64,000 nt of DNA, from positions 682,001 to 746,000 of the forward strand of contig NC_089546.1 of the NCBI RefSeq assembly GCF_040115645.1, read 5' to 3'. The notes beneath the pieces are model-generated. The model did no database searches, was not told the origin of the DNA, and saw nothing but the letters and a program-made list of their open reading frames with translations. This document shows positions 24,334-36,142 of the stretch, piece by piece. How positions within the stretch are numbered: position 1 is the first letter of the stretch; every line of letters begins with the position of its first letter. The DNA is from Euwallacea fornicatus (Eukaryota > Arthropoda > Insecta > Coleoptera > Curculionidae). The position numbers and the translations under genes are program-made.

Positions 24334-24660
24334 TGCAATTTAACTGAAAAAAAACACCCTGTAGATACTTATAAACTGATACTAACATTATAAGTTATTA
24401 TCTGCTCGTAAATCGTAAAATTTGTAATTTACATGCAAACTTACCGGTAAAATGATAACTTTTGTGTTATACGCTTAAATAAACGTACTTATAATATCGT
24501 TCGTCAATCTCTTAGGAAAGTAACTAATGCAATATCGACACCCTCATACAAAACTGACACATTGACATACTTTCTCTAACAAACTTACCGTGGTTTCTAA
24601 GCTATAACTCCCCAAACAACAGTGCGTATACGAGCTGTTCACCACAAACAGACAGCGCTA
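24334..24660 (-). promoter_or_regulatory. 5' UTR with alternative non-coding first exons of the 23.2-24.3 kb gene
   Basis: A T-rich acceptor (TTTTTTTTCAG) lies 12 bases before the ATG. Upstream on the minus strand are two donor-like sites, ACCGGTAAGTTTG near 24445 and ACGGTAAGTTTG near 24590. Either could be the end of a non-coding first exon spliced to the acceptor, suggesting two transcription starts. No TATA box is obvious. Confidence 0.45.
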
Positions 24661-25273
24661 TTATACTGGTTGCTATTCTGAGTCGATCAATATATTTTTA
24701 TGCATGCGGTAAACAGGCAAATTCAAGGTTTGTCACTTGATTCTTAATGTAGGAATTGGCCGCTTCCTTTAAATTGTGATGCGAGCCATGATAGAATCTC
24801 CCAAAGTCGGAGGTTACATCATAACTGCTTGGTATTAAGAGTCTTAAACTTGCTTTTACTTTCTAAGGGAGATAAGAATTGTTAAAAAGAATTATTTTTG
24901 AAATGCCAACTCATTACGGATCATGCATATCGATAGATCAGACAAGTCGACAAAAAATATAGTAATTGATGACGGTTCTTTAATATATCCTCATGGTTTC
25001 TTGCCGATTCCATATCTTCGATTGATATAAGAATTATGATAGTATGAATGATACTATACAAAAACATACTTTCTGCCGTGGCCTAAATAGGAAAACATAT
25101 TAAAGGGGGGACATTTAACGGTAAGTATTTCTTCAGCAGCTGTAGGAGTCTTAGAGTTATATTTAGCTTCCAAATGAACCGAGTGAATAATTCATGATAT
25201 GAATGACATTTTCATTTTTACTATATGATCTGTTTGTTGAAATCTTGGGCTCATCTGAAATAGTAAACCATAT
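24661..25273. other. Intergenic DNA
   Basis: I see no gene, tRNA or bounded repeat here. Confidence 0.35.
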
Positions 25274-25769
25274 ACAGGGCGTACCAATGATAAGGAGCCA
25301 CGTCATATATTTCTTATACTGCTGTGCCTGAAAAAAATTACCAAAACACGTCAATTAATTTTTCTTGTTTTCAAGTATATTTGACGCCGTAACGAGTAAC
25401 CCCGTAAGAAGGGGTGTTATAGCCCCTTAAGTTTGAATAGGGAAAAAGGATCATGTGATGCTTAGTTACAAAGAAATTGGAACTTTTTTTAAAATAGGTA
25501 ATGGCAAAAGTTATTTTGATAAGTCCTTTTTGCAAAAATTAAAATTTTGTTTGTCATCGTTAAATTCACTTTAAAAAACACAATTCAAAAATTTATTTCA
25601 AATAAACACTCGAGTTGACCTCCATTTGCTTCTATACAAAAGTATAAACGCGATTTAAATAATTCACCCATATTTTGTAAAATTTCTCGAGATAATTAGC
25701 GGCACTCTCAAATTATTTATTGTATATACGAAATATCCAAGAGGGCTCCTTTTCATAGGGACACTCTAT
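25274..25769. mobile_element. MITE-like element, ~496 bp
   Basis: Termini are inverted: ACAGGGCGTACCAATGATAA then GGAGCC on the left, and on the right the reverse complement of ATAGAGTGTCCCTATGAAAA then GGAGCC. The flanks are TAT-rich. No transposase coding sequence is present, so it is non-autonomous. Confidence 0.65.
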
Positions 25770-26099
25770 ATGAACTTGAATAAGGTGTTACCCGCTGGTG
25801 TTATTATGAGTTCCGACTCAGGCGATTTACATTTGTTACTCATAAAATCAGCAATATAAACAGTTGTCTCGAATGAAAAACTATTTTGTTTACTTTTTAT
25901 CCATAATGATTACACTCGGTTTACAAAATTTAACCTTTTCTCTGTTGCCGGAAACTTTATACCTGAAAAAACTTATCTATAACATGCTGTTTTAAAATTT
26001 GTGAACTTTTTTTTGTATATCTCCAATTTCTTCAATATTTGTTTTTTCTTTATTTTTATTTATTTGCATATAACGTGCAGGTTTTAAGCAAAATCACTG

Positions 26100-27740
26100 T
26101 GTTGGCATTATGTGTAGTTCGAAAAGGTGTTGTTTAAATAATAAAAACCATTTTTGTTACGTGTGTGGTTAATATGTTTTAAAAAATCTAGAAAAACTAT
26201 CAGCGAGTCAGTTAAAAATATCTATTTGCCACATTTTGGTTTGACGCTGGATAAAAATGATAAACTCTGAGTTCCTGAATTTGTTTGTAAATCGCATATT
26301 AAATATTTGAAATTAAGGAAAAGTGGAAAAAGGAGTGCGTTTAAATTTGAAATCCCAACTATTTGATAAAAACCAAAAAATGATCTAGACAATCGTTATT
26401 TTTGTAGTGTGAATATAAAAGGTATGAACAGGAGAAATTGAACTAAATGGCAATGTCCAAATACGATATCGATGCAGCGTCCCGTACAACATTCGGTTAA
26501 AATTCTAATTCCTTCAGTTCCAGTTACTGAAAATGTATCTGAACATGAAATGTAAGTTAATGTGGATTCTGAATCAACAGAAACTGATACTGATTTTAAA
26601 ATTTTATCAGACGAAAAACCTCAACCCTTTTCGCAAAATGACTTAGACGATCTTGTAAGAGATCTAAATCTTTCTAAACAATCATCGAAATTGTTGGCAT
26701 CACTTTTAAAAGAAAAAAAAATACTTGAGACGCAAAAATTACTCTTTATAGACACCGCGAAGAAAACTTACGCTGGTTTGTTGTACCAAGATGACAAAAT
26801 TATATTCTGTTCAGATATCCAGAGTTTGTTAATAAAAATGGATTTGACGCAATATAAACCAAGTGAATAGCGTTTGTTTATTGACAGTTCAAAACTTGGC
26901 CTTACATGCATTTTGTTACATAATAGAAATAAATACGTGGGGATACCTATTGCGCACAGTACAAATTTGAAGGAGGAATATTGTAACGTTTCATTAATTG
27001 TGGAAAAATTGAAGTATCATGAACATCAATGGGTTATTTGTGTTCATTTAAAAATAGTTAACATTCTTCTTAGTTAGCAAAGTGGGTACACTAAGTTCCC
27101 ATGTTTCGTATGTCTCTAGGATAGTAAAGCTAAAGTTGATCATTGGGTAAAAAGAAATTGGCCTTTGAGAGAATATATGGCACTTACTAAACAAAATGTG
27201 ATTCACAATCCATTGGTATCTCATGACAATATCATCCTGCCACCATTATATATAAAACTGAGCATCATGAAACAATTTTTCAAAAATTTTGACGAAAGTG
27301 AGAGTTGTTACTCATACATTAGCTGGAAATTTCCTCAGTTTACAATGTAAAAGTTAAAAGTGCATATTTTTGATGCTCTTCAAATCAGAAAACACACGTA
27401 AAACACCAACTTCATAGATTCGACGACTGATATTGAATCAAATGCTTGGAAAACTTTTGTTTTAGTGATGCAAAATTTTTTAGGTAATAAAAAATCAGAT
27501 AATTACGTCCAAGTAGTAGAAGATCTACTGTTATGATTAAAAAATATAAGATGTAGTATGTGTATAAAAATTAATTTTTTTCATATTTATCTTAACAAGT
27601 TTCCTGACGTCTTGGTTGATCTGAGTGAATAACAAGAAGAACGTATGAATCAAGATTTATGTGTTATTGACGAGCATTACCAGTGTTTTTGAGATACGCG
27701 TATGACATCCGATTATTGCTGGTTTGTGATGCGTCATTTT
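26100..27740 (+). pseudogene. Relic of a widespread transposon-like arthropod protein family
   Basis: Successive broken frames carry, in order, a Cys-rich N-terminus (NHFCYVCG near 26140, RYFCSVNIKG near 26395), FSQNDLDDLVRDLNLSKQSS (26620-26680), LFIDSSKLGLTCILLHN (26871), HEHQWVICVHLK, YTKFPCFVC, HWVKRNWPLREYM, NIILPPLYIKLSIMKQF (27228), AWKTFVLVMQNFLGNKKSDN and EERMNQDLCVIDEHYQC. This order is that of a large, highly repeated family of uncharacterised proteins common in aphids, hydra and other invertebrates, which I believe is mobile-element derived though I cannot name the superfamily. Several in-frame stops (such as those near 26185 and 26868) make this a dead copy. Confidence 0.7.
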
Positions 27741-28690
27741 TCCAGCACTACACATAACAGACGCGGCTTTTTAAAGCTAACAATTAATACTATTTTATAA
27801 AATATTTTTTTAACTAAAAACTTGTTATTTCTTTCCTTAACTTCAATTGCTTTAAATCGAAAACAAGATCTGATAAAAATAACGACAACAGTTCGAACGT
27901 TTCAGGCAATAAATGTTGTGAAAAGCAGTGTTATCAAAAGGAGCACATAATCTTTTAATAGTTACCATAAAAGAGATTCGTTACGACTAGGTGCAAATAA
28001 GTTTTTAGAAAAATTCCAAAAACCGATAATGATAAACTCTTCATGATTATATCGTCTACTATGCAAGATAAAACAATAAATTGCATGCATTATGTTATAG
28101 AATACTAAGTGCTTATACTATACTATACTAAGTTGCTTGTAGTTATGATGCATTTTTTTTAGTAGATAGGTTACATGCTAGATTAAAAAGAGGCCTTAGA
28201 TTATTCCTTCACGATGTTTGCTTGTGTATATATGAAGTTTTTTATTAAAAAATATATTTTCCTTTAAAAAAAACTGACTTATTCATAAAAAACTTAACTT
28301 ACAATTCTCCTACCATTAGTAATATCAATGTACTGCTCTATTTGAAAACGAAGTAATGTGATAATAAATATTCTATATATAGAATAATAAAATATACAAA
28401 TATGATAATAATTTGGATAACTGTAGAAAAAATCTATTGAAAAAGGCACTTTGAAATTGAAAACTAGATGAAATAAAAATTTGAATATAAATATTTGACG
28501 GAACACAATGAACATTGAAATTTTTGTACAAACCATTTTGAACGTTTCAATATCGATTAGAAAAACATTTAAAATTATTTATGTAAAAACATAATGAGTA
28601 GTGCCGCAAAATGAAAATCTAATTATTACACACAAACTTTTTCATACAAACCATAACAGATATGTCAGAACAAATCAAACAATTAGAAAA
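27741..28690. other. A+T-rich DNA without recognised features
   Basis: No gene is supported. The minus-strand frame at 28294-28536 encodes a hydrophobic Phe/Tyr/Ile-rich product typical of translated A+T-rich noncoding DNA. Confidence 0.35.
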
Positions 28691-28699
28691 TTAATTGAA

Positions 28700-29030
28700 T
28701 GTAAGAATCGTTTTTAGACTAACTAACACACCACAGTTAAACCCCACGAAGACAAAACCAGAAAACAAAAACGAACACATAGAAAATGTCATATACATAT
28801 AAAACGCTTTAAAAACATGAGAAATTTTGTATTGGCGAAACCTCTCAAACTTTAAAAAAGTGAATTAAAAAACATTAAAATCGTAGATCAAATATATTTC
28901 AGCACGTATTTGAAAATGATCCTAAAATTAAATGGAACCATGCCATCGTTATGAATTATTATAAAAGTAGCTTAAAATCAAAGAAAGTACATATGCATTT
29001 CTACTTAATAAAAACTGTTATGTGATCTCT
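28700..29030 (+). pseudogene. Penelope-like element fragment (GIY-YIG endonuclease)
   Basis: In shifting frames the sequence gives RLTNTPQLNPTKTKPENKN, then ENVIYI, CIGETSQTLKK (the Y.GET...L..R block of GIY-YIG nucleases), FQHVFENDPKIKWNHAIVMN and HMHFYLIKT. This is the C-terminal order of Penelope-like retroelement proteins. Two stops lie in the nuclease core and the reverse-transcriptase part is absent. Confidence 0.6.
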
Positions 29031-29688
29031 TGTTCAATAAGCATGGAAAATATTTTGTTACCACTATTTCGACAAAAGGTCAACCTCGGATATATGAGAA
29101 GAAACTAAATACTAATAAAAAATAAGTACCTCTTAAGTAATCAATACAAATAATAATTTTCTTTTAAAAAAGGTCAAATTGGGTAGAATAATCAAGCACC
29201 AATCACTTACCTCTTATAGACCTTTTAGAATGATGATATTACTGTTTGTTGCTAGGTTTTTTTACATCTTTTACATACCAGCATTCCATTCCCTTTAGTT
29301 ATTAAGCTTTATGCAAATTTTGCCTATCATTCTTAGAAACAGCAGAGCATGCAAAAACACTCAAATGAATGAAACATTTAAAGGTGATAAACTGCTTTTT
29401 AAAGCTTATAATTGCGGTTCAAATGTGATAAACGTCTTCCCCCATACGTTCTAGCCAGCCAGTATATGCTATTTAAAATTAGCATTGACCTAATTAAGCT
29501 TACCTAATTCTAGGCAGTCGTTTAAGCTTTCCAGTGGTTGATGTGAGGCAAATTTAGCATTGTCATATTTAACCTGTACTAACCCCAATTTTTCTTCATA
29601 TCCTTGAAACTTCAAACTTATGGATCACTGTACCTCAGTATTATAATAGACTATGCTTATCGTTACTATTAATATGTATACATTACAT
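29031..29688. other. Intergenic DNA
   Basis: Nothing recognised between the Penelope fragment and the next terminal-repeat element. Confidence 0.3.
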
Positions 29689-31451
29689 ATAGGATGTTGC
29701 AAATTAGTAGGCCAAACCGCTTACCGAAAATTCCTTGAATGAAAATAATTAGAATTTTCTTGTGCGGATCTCTATTTAGCACTTTATACTCACCATACAG
29801 GGTTAAAGTTGTGCGCAATAATTAATTTTGTTAATGCCTTCGATGTTTCTTTGCTATATTTTAAGACATTTTATAGTGATGTACAATTTGATAAAGCGCA
29901 CGTTTTCTATAATTTGGGGAAAAAAATTGAAACCAAAGTAGAGAAAATGGGGGATCATGAACACGTTTCCCCTTAAACTTTTTTTGCGCCCATCAATGGT
30001 GAATGTGTTTAAATTTTAAAAATATATATTCCTTTATCTTAATTTTTTTTATTCTTGAAAAATTTTAATGCAACATTCACTTTTGAAATATTCCCGCATC
30101 TTGCCTTTCAATATATGGTACCCATTTTTTATTATAACATATTGTAATATGAACGTATCTCTTATTTACTTCTGTTCAAAAAAAAATTGCATTAAATTTT
30201 TATATCAAAATTATAAAAAAATGCATTTGATCAAATTATACATCAGTACAAAATTTCATTAAAATATGTCAAGAAACACTTAAATTATTAACAAAATTAT
30301 TATTTTTTTATCACTGCGGCACTGTATAGTGAGTATAAAGCACCTCTTGGATAAAGAAGAAAAAATGAGTGGTTAATAAAACACAGTAAAAGTTGTTAAT
30401 ACAAGTTGGAGCACTATTTTATTTTGTATTGCATGGGCAAGATCTATGTAAAGACTAATTAATGACCCTTTTCATATATATGGTGCCGTATCTCCCATTT
30501 CTCCCTTTTTTTATTTATTTTATTTAATATACCGGGTGTTTCCTAAGTACAGTACATAACTGCGGGAGCGTATTCTACAGCTAAAATAAAGGTAATTTTA
30601 TTATATAAACTATATCCCAAAAATACTTTATTACAGAAATATAGGGTGTAAAAATTTCTTTAAAAAATTACAATTTTTTAAATATTTCCGAAATATTTGA
30701 GACATTTTAATGAAATTTTGCAGGATTTGAGAGTTAGTAACGGTGCGTATTTTACATTAAAAACAGTGGCTGTTGTGTAACCAGTGGCGTGCGGGAAGGA
30801 TAATTGCTGGATATTTTAAAGGAAAAATGTGGTACATCACTGTCCTTTTCCAATATTTTGACCTTTTTTTTAATTAAGTGTTCGATTTGGAAGAAAAAAG
30901 GTCTCTTGACTTTTTTTTGTAGGGCGCACCGTTTTCGAGTAAATAAATAAAAAACATTGCAGCAAAATTTTTTTCATTCTTTTTTATTATTCTTAAGAGA
31001 AGGAATACTTGTATGAAGATATGAATTTTTTTGTTGTGTACTTGCTTGTTTAGTAGCGAAATTGTCGACATTTTACTAGTCACCAACACCGTTTATTTAT
31101 CTGTGCGTGAGACATTAAATTTCAGACAATAAAATTTTCACACCCTGTATTTCTGCAACGAAGCATTTTTGGTATATAGTTTACATAACAAAATTACTTT
31201 TATTTTAGCTGTAGAATACGCTCCCGAAGTTATGTACCGTACTTAGGAAACACCCTGTATATTCATAATGAGTCCAGACGTTTACCTCATAAAGTGAAAC
31301 CTAATATTATTATTTATTCCTTTTTAGATATGGATTGGCGAGATACATAAATCTAATAGCACCAAAGAAAAAAGTCCTATAAGGAATGTCTAATTATTTT
31401 CGCTCAAGGAATGTGGTTAGCGGATTGGCCTACTCATTTGCAATACCCTAT
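29689..31451. mobile_element. Terminal-repeat element carrying a nested foldback element
   Basis: The left end (from 29689, containing GTAGGCCAAACCGCTTACCG) and the right end (reverse complement of 31385-31451, containing GTAGGCCAATCCGCTAACCA) form inverted repeats of about 65 bp. An inner ACAGGGTTAAAG motif begins 108 bp inside the left end. The middle is interrupted by the foldback element at 30531-31258. No coding capacity is left. Confidence 0.65.
30531..31258. mobile_element. Foldback/MITE element, 728 bp, compound termini with 110-bp spacing
   Basis: The arms are inverted repeats of about 130 bp: GTTTCCTAAGTACAGTACAT then ACGCTCCCG-type sequence occurs on both sides. Each arm has an outer CAGGGTGT-like end and an inner one exactly 110 bp inside (30531/30641 and 31258/31148). 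It is nested in the 29689-31451 element. No coding sequence of its own is recognised; the frame at 30874-31089 has no motif. Confidence 0.75.
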
Positions 31452-32300
31452 TTATCCAAAACGCGTAATAAAATTTTTAGAGCTACTCTCTGTCCTTTCA
31501 ACTTCATATTCAGGAATCATGAAACCATCCTCTTTATAATCAAATTGTAGACCAGACATAGTAATATTAGATCTTTTAAAAATTTTGGAACTTCCAAAAA
31601 AGTATTATGTATTATGAAGGGATAATGCCGGAATAATATGTAAATAGAAATCGATTTCCGGAAGAACTAACCAAAAAGGACTGAAATTATCATTGTAATT
31701 TACGTAACTTGTATTGCCGGTGAAATTTTCCAGAATCTTTTAGAACGGATGAATCTGATATAATTTTTGGTCTAATAGAACAACGAAGGTAATTTGAGGT
31801 AATATCAGGGGAGTAATTCTTAAATATGGTGGAATGGAAAGAAACAGTCAATTAAATCTGTTATATTTCTCCCTAACAAAGAAATCCAACTCTGAAATTA
31901 TTCTCGCTAAACATTCGTAGCCCTGGAATATCAAAAACAGAGTATTTATAACGCATCCAGGATGTTTCAGAATTACCTGTACAAAAACTACCAAGGGTTT
32001 GAGTACTTCACTATGATACCAAAGACGAACTGTATGTCGTGGTCAAGATATATGGCCTGTTAAATCACCAGATTTTAATCCATTGAATTATTACTTGTGA
32101 GGACATTAAAAATCTGAGATTTGTAAACAAAAGATAAATATAAAAGAGCTGCTTCCAAGAATAAATAACTGCTGAGTGACAATCATAAATAATCCCGACA
32201 TTATAGAAAAGACAATAAAGCAACTTTCGCTGAGAGCAAGAAAATGTGTATAAGTAAATGGCAGTTATTTTGAACCACTCTTGTAACTGTTCTTTTTATT
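31452..32300 (+). pseudogene. DUF4817/DDE_3 mariner-like transposase relic
   Basis: Best read in the last third: GQDIWPVKSPDFNPLNYYL (equivalent to WPPRSPDLNPLDFFLWG, holding the third acidic residue), then a helical LLPRIN segment and RARKCV followed by NGSYFEPLL, the family's C-terminal signature, ending near 32285. Earlier fragments from about 31600 are too broken to align reliably. Termini were not identified. Confidence 0.55.
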
Positions 32301-32509
32301 GCGTAATTGTTATTATTTAATTTAGTTTCTCGTTATTAGAATACGAAGATTGCGTTTATTTCGAATAATTTTTAAATATTTAATTTTTTTCAAATAATGT
32401 CTTGTTATTGAAACAAAGTGATACATGTGGGAATTATAAAGCTAACGTAGTAAAGACGGCTTTTAATGCTTTATTGAAGGCTCTATATGGCTAAAAAATA
32501 TATATATAT

Positions 32510-33426
32510 ACAGGGTGTCCCAATTATAAAGGTAGTAAATTCAACCACGTATTCTAAATTAAAAAATAAGTGCAGTTTGTTATATAAACTATATACGAAA
32601 AATACTTCGTTACGAAAGTACAGGGTGTTAAAGTTTTGTTAAAAAATCACAAATTCTTGAATATGTCCGAAATCATTTGAGATATTTTAATGAAATTTTG
32701 TAAAATTTGACAGTTAATATGATCCTTTTGTATATCTTTGTTTGGGGTTACATGAAAACCGTAGTTTACGAAACTTCCGTAAATTCTCGAGAAGGATTAA
32801 TTCAGGAAATTAAAAATGCTGTCGGGACCATTACACTAGTTTATCTCGCAGACGTAAGGCAGTCGATTATTCACTCAATTGTGTTTTGAATAGAATGGTG
32901 GGTGCTTTGAACAACTCTTGTGAGAATGTCCCTCGTTATTCTCTAGTTAAAACATTGAAATGGTAAAAACATAGGAAGTAGCATAAAAAGAAACATTGAA
33001 ATGACCTTTATTTTCTTGTTTTGAAAACGTCGTACAAAGAAAAGTCAAGAGACTTTTTTTATTTGTTATTGAACAAGAAATTGAAAATTAATTTATAACT
33101 TACGAAGTGGCGTACCATTTTTTTATTTAAAAATAGCAAATATCAAGCGGCTTGCCCGTGTGCACATCACTGTTAGAACTAAAAACAATATTTTTTTATC
33201 GTAAAATATGTGTTGCTATTAACTGTCAAACTCTATAAAATTTCATTAAAATATCTTAAGCGGTTTCGGACATATTCAAGAATTTGTGATTTTTTACTAA
33301 AACTTTCACACCCTGTACTTTCATAAAGAAGCATTTTTGGTATATAATTTATATGACAAACTACACTTATTTTTAAATGTAGAATATATGGTTGAATTTA
33401 CTACCTTTACAACTGGAACACCCTGT
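32510..33426. mobile_element. Foldback/MITE element, 917 bp, compound termini with 110-bp spacing
   Basis: Arms of about 210 bp are inverted copies (32510-32725 and 33215-33426). The outer ACAGGGTGTCCCAATTATAA is followed 110 bp inwards by ACAGGGTGTTAAAG in the left arm, and the right arm has the same 110-bp spacing (33426 and 33316). A TATGTCCGAAATCATTTGAG block is shared with the element at 30531-31258, so the two belong to related families. Inserted in a (TA)n run at 32497-32510. Confidence 0.8.
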
Positions 33427-33430
33427 ATAT

Positions 33431-33736
33431 ACAGGGTATTCAAATTTATAAAAATTTCTAACAAGACCATTTCCCAATCCCGACATGCAATTAACAATCA
33501 CCGTTAATTATATATTATAGTTAGTTATAGTATGTTAATACTTGAATATCCACAAAATTTGAATTAGTTATAGCGAGTAGATCTAAAGTTATGACTATAA
33601 AGTTATTGAATAAAAAAAGGAAAACGCTCTGTATCTTCAAAATGAATCGAGATTTAGATATATGGCTGAATTTGAATCATGGTTTAGTACTCTAATACCT
33701 AGTGGCGTATGTGCAGTTAACTCTGAAACGCCCTGT
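33431..33736. mobile_element. Short CAGGGT-terminated MITE, 306 bp
   Basis: Starts ACAGGGTATTCAAATTTATA and ends at the reverse complement of ACAGGGCGTTTCAGAGTTAA. It lies only four bases from the preceding foldback element, so the two share one TATA spacer and form the palindrome CCCTGTATATACAGGG. Confidence 0.55.
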
Positions 33737-34231
33737 ATAATACATATTTTGAATTTTTTGAAATATTTAGGCCAACAACTTCGATACTTAAAAATATATT
33801 TTTTCTGATGCATTTTGCGATTTTTTAAATGAGAAATGAAAAAATTCCGTAACTAAAACTGTAGAATAATTTTCCAATACTGTAAACAATTTCTAAAATT
33901 CGACAATATGGTTCAAATTATCAAACTTTTCTTTCAGAGTATCCTATGTTCTTCACAAGAAGGGAAAGAGAGAAAGATAATTGTTACTTTAGGGAAAATT
34001 AAAGAGATATTTATCTGTTGCATAGCCTATTTATGCATATATTTATTACTGAAAAACGATCTCAATCTTCGACAAATTTACTAGTCATTGCAATAATAAA
34101 CGCTTTGAATTTTCTGGTGTAAAATAATGAAACGCAAATGACACTTCAGTGTTATTTCTTCTAGTTTTTGTTAATGTTATTCTCGTAGGTGGCAAAGGTA
34201 AATGCACTGATAACCTGTAGATATAACAATC
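33737..34231. other. Downstream flank of the ligand-gated channel gene
   Basis: Presumed 3' UTR and flanking DNA of the minus-strand channel gene. I see no canonical AATAAA close to the stop, and nothing else recognisable. Confidence 0.35.
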
Positions 34232-35769
34232 TTAATGATTCTCTATTGGATGATAAGAATATCGGCTACCGATAATGAGAATCGACCAATACATGGCTGT
34301 AAACAAAAAGAATAAAGCTGGGAACACAATCCTGGAAATCCTATCAATTTCCTTCCACATTATTTTAACTTTTCCTTTGTTCTGTAAAAACAAATAAACG
34401 AAAATTAAGCTTGTACTTGAAAATTACAACTCACATTTCTCCAATATAAACTAAGCCATCCATGTTTGCGTAGTTTTGCATAAACTAAACTTGAACCTCT
34501 CTTCCTTTCGCCGAGTTCTCTGGTACAGGAGGTTAATGTAGTTACCTGAAACAATACTTAATCAAGACAACTTCAGAAAAATTCAAAATATAATACCACA
34601 GATCTTTCCGCCTCCTTTTGTTTTAAAAGCGCATATTTAACTTGCAGTACTTTGACTATAACAAATTCGCCTAATGAAGCGAAAACAGAAACCATACACC
34701 CAGCCATCCACAAATCGAGAGCCTGAAAAAATTAGGAAAAAAGAGATGACATTTTAAATTATAAAACACACCTTGACGTAGGCAACTGCAGGAATGTCTG
34801 TTCTTAATCCGGTAAACATAGTCACCAAAGTCAAAAGACAGGTCACCAAAAGAGTAACCCTTGCTGGGATTGCGTCTAGGTCTAACCAGAAGCTAAACCA
34901 AGAGAGTACTACCACTAAAGTGGAAGGTGCGAATGTCTGAATTAGATGATGCCCAATTTGACGTTCAAATTTCAAAAGAACTACTAATCTGGAGAAATTT
35001 CCTGGAAACATTATTTCCTACAAAATCAATATGCACGTTTAGGGTATAGGTATAAATTATACCATTCTTTTCTGAGGTATAAGCATGAGTTTCACGTAAT
35101 TCAAGTGGTTGTAATATATTATATTGAAGAAGCTTCAACTCAGGACTGATGGTCACCCCCGGTGGGCTCCACTTTAAAGTCATTTTTCTGTTAGAGTAGG
35201 AAACTGAAATACAACTTTAAAGAGTTTATTTGTAATTTCATTTTGACTTACAACTCTCTACTGAAACTGGGCAAACTTGGGTGTCCATGGGATAGTTGTA
35301 GAATTCCATCTGGCAGGCTACGATGGCATGCATTCTTGCTGAGTATCGTATAGTTTTATTTCTGTAGAGTGTTACAGAAGAAAATTTGTGAGTTAATGTG
35401 GCAATTTCTGCAATGATCACTATTTTTAATACGTTTAAATTTGTGGAGTTTAACGGAGCTGACCGACAACTTTAGAACTTAAGAAGTATAAATCGGGTTG
35501 CCACAAGCTCTCGAAAAATTGAGCAGGGAGTGTCAGAGAGTCATCCTTGTATTCGAACATTTCCTCAGGTATTCGGATTCTTGCGTCTGTCCATTGTTGC
35601 TTCAGAAACATGTCCATGCTGAAATTTGCTTCGGTGAGTTTTCTTTTAAGTTTAGTTATAACTAACTACCGGAAATCCATATCTTCAACGTTAATGGAAT
35701 TGATGTCCACGACTCTCATACTGAAATCCACTACTAAAGGTCCACTCCGTGTCGTAGGTGGTCTCATTT
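34232..35769 (-). CDS. Cys-loop ligand-gated chloride channel, pHCl-2/CG7589-like, 5' end missing
   Basis: Eight exons join in phase through 49-61-bp GT-AG introns and one of 72 bp or less: 35670-35769, 35464-35618, 35252-35407, 35063-35203, 34772-35001, 34597-34722, 34435-34545 and 34232-34381 (about 389 codons). The ligand-binding domain includes SLWQPDLYFLSSKVV and the diagnostic Cys-loop, two cysteines separated by 13 residues (ending NYPMDTQVC). TM1 follows (HHLIQTFAPSTLVVVLSWFS). TM2 is preceded by PARVT, typical of anion-selective channels, and continues LLVTCLLTLVTMFTGL. TM3 lies in ALDLWMAGCMVSVFASLGEF and TM4 in RIVFPALFFLFTAMYWSILI. The TM3-TM4 loop is short. The family forms plasma-membrane pentamers; relatives are pH- or zinc-gated. 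The ligand here is inferred, not seen. The signal peptide and first residues lie in upstream exon(s) not found. Confidence 0.9.
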
Positions 35770-36142
35770 CTAAAGAAATGCTTTATTGTGTGCCACGTTG
35801 CTCTAGATAAAATACTAGTGTCTTTAGTGGCTGAGAGGTTATTTGCATGTTTAAATGCACGTAACCTCGCTTGATATACATACGTATATAAACTCGTTCC
35901 GGTACTCCAATCTTTCTTATGTGAAGGAGATTACCGGAACGGGAATACCCTAAATTTTTAAAAGGATTATGGTGACATGACTCCACCAAAAAATAGGATA
36001 GAAATCACGCCATACTGTTATAGAAAAACAGGAAAAAATTACGTTTCGATGTTTAAAATATTGAAAAAAATAGCTATTTAGATTTAAAAGAGTGTTCTGA
36101 TATACGGCCGGTTGAATATGCTTTGCAATTATGCTTGAAGTA
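35770..36142. other. Upstream intron of the channel gene
   Basis: The first recognised exon begins with a partial codon behind a CTTTAG acceptor at 35770, so this stretch is intron. Minus-strand open frames here have no signal-peptide-plus-receptor character. Confidence 0.4.

Noticed and set aside
28294..28536. 80-codon hydrophobic minus-strand ORF as a membrane protein
   Set aside because: Phe/Tyr/Ile-rich translation is what A+T-rich noncoding sequence produces; no start context or homology.
32707..32889. 60-codon ORF in a foldback element
   Set aside because: Starts inside the inverted-repeat arm and has no motif; chance frame.
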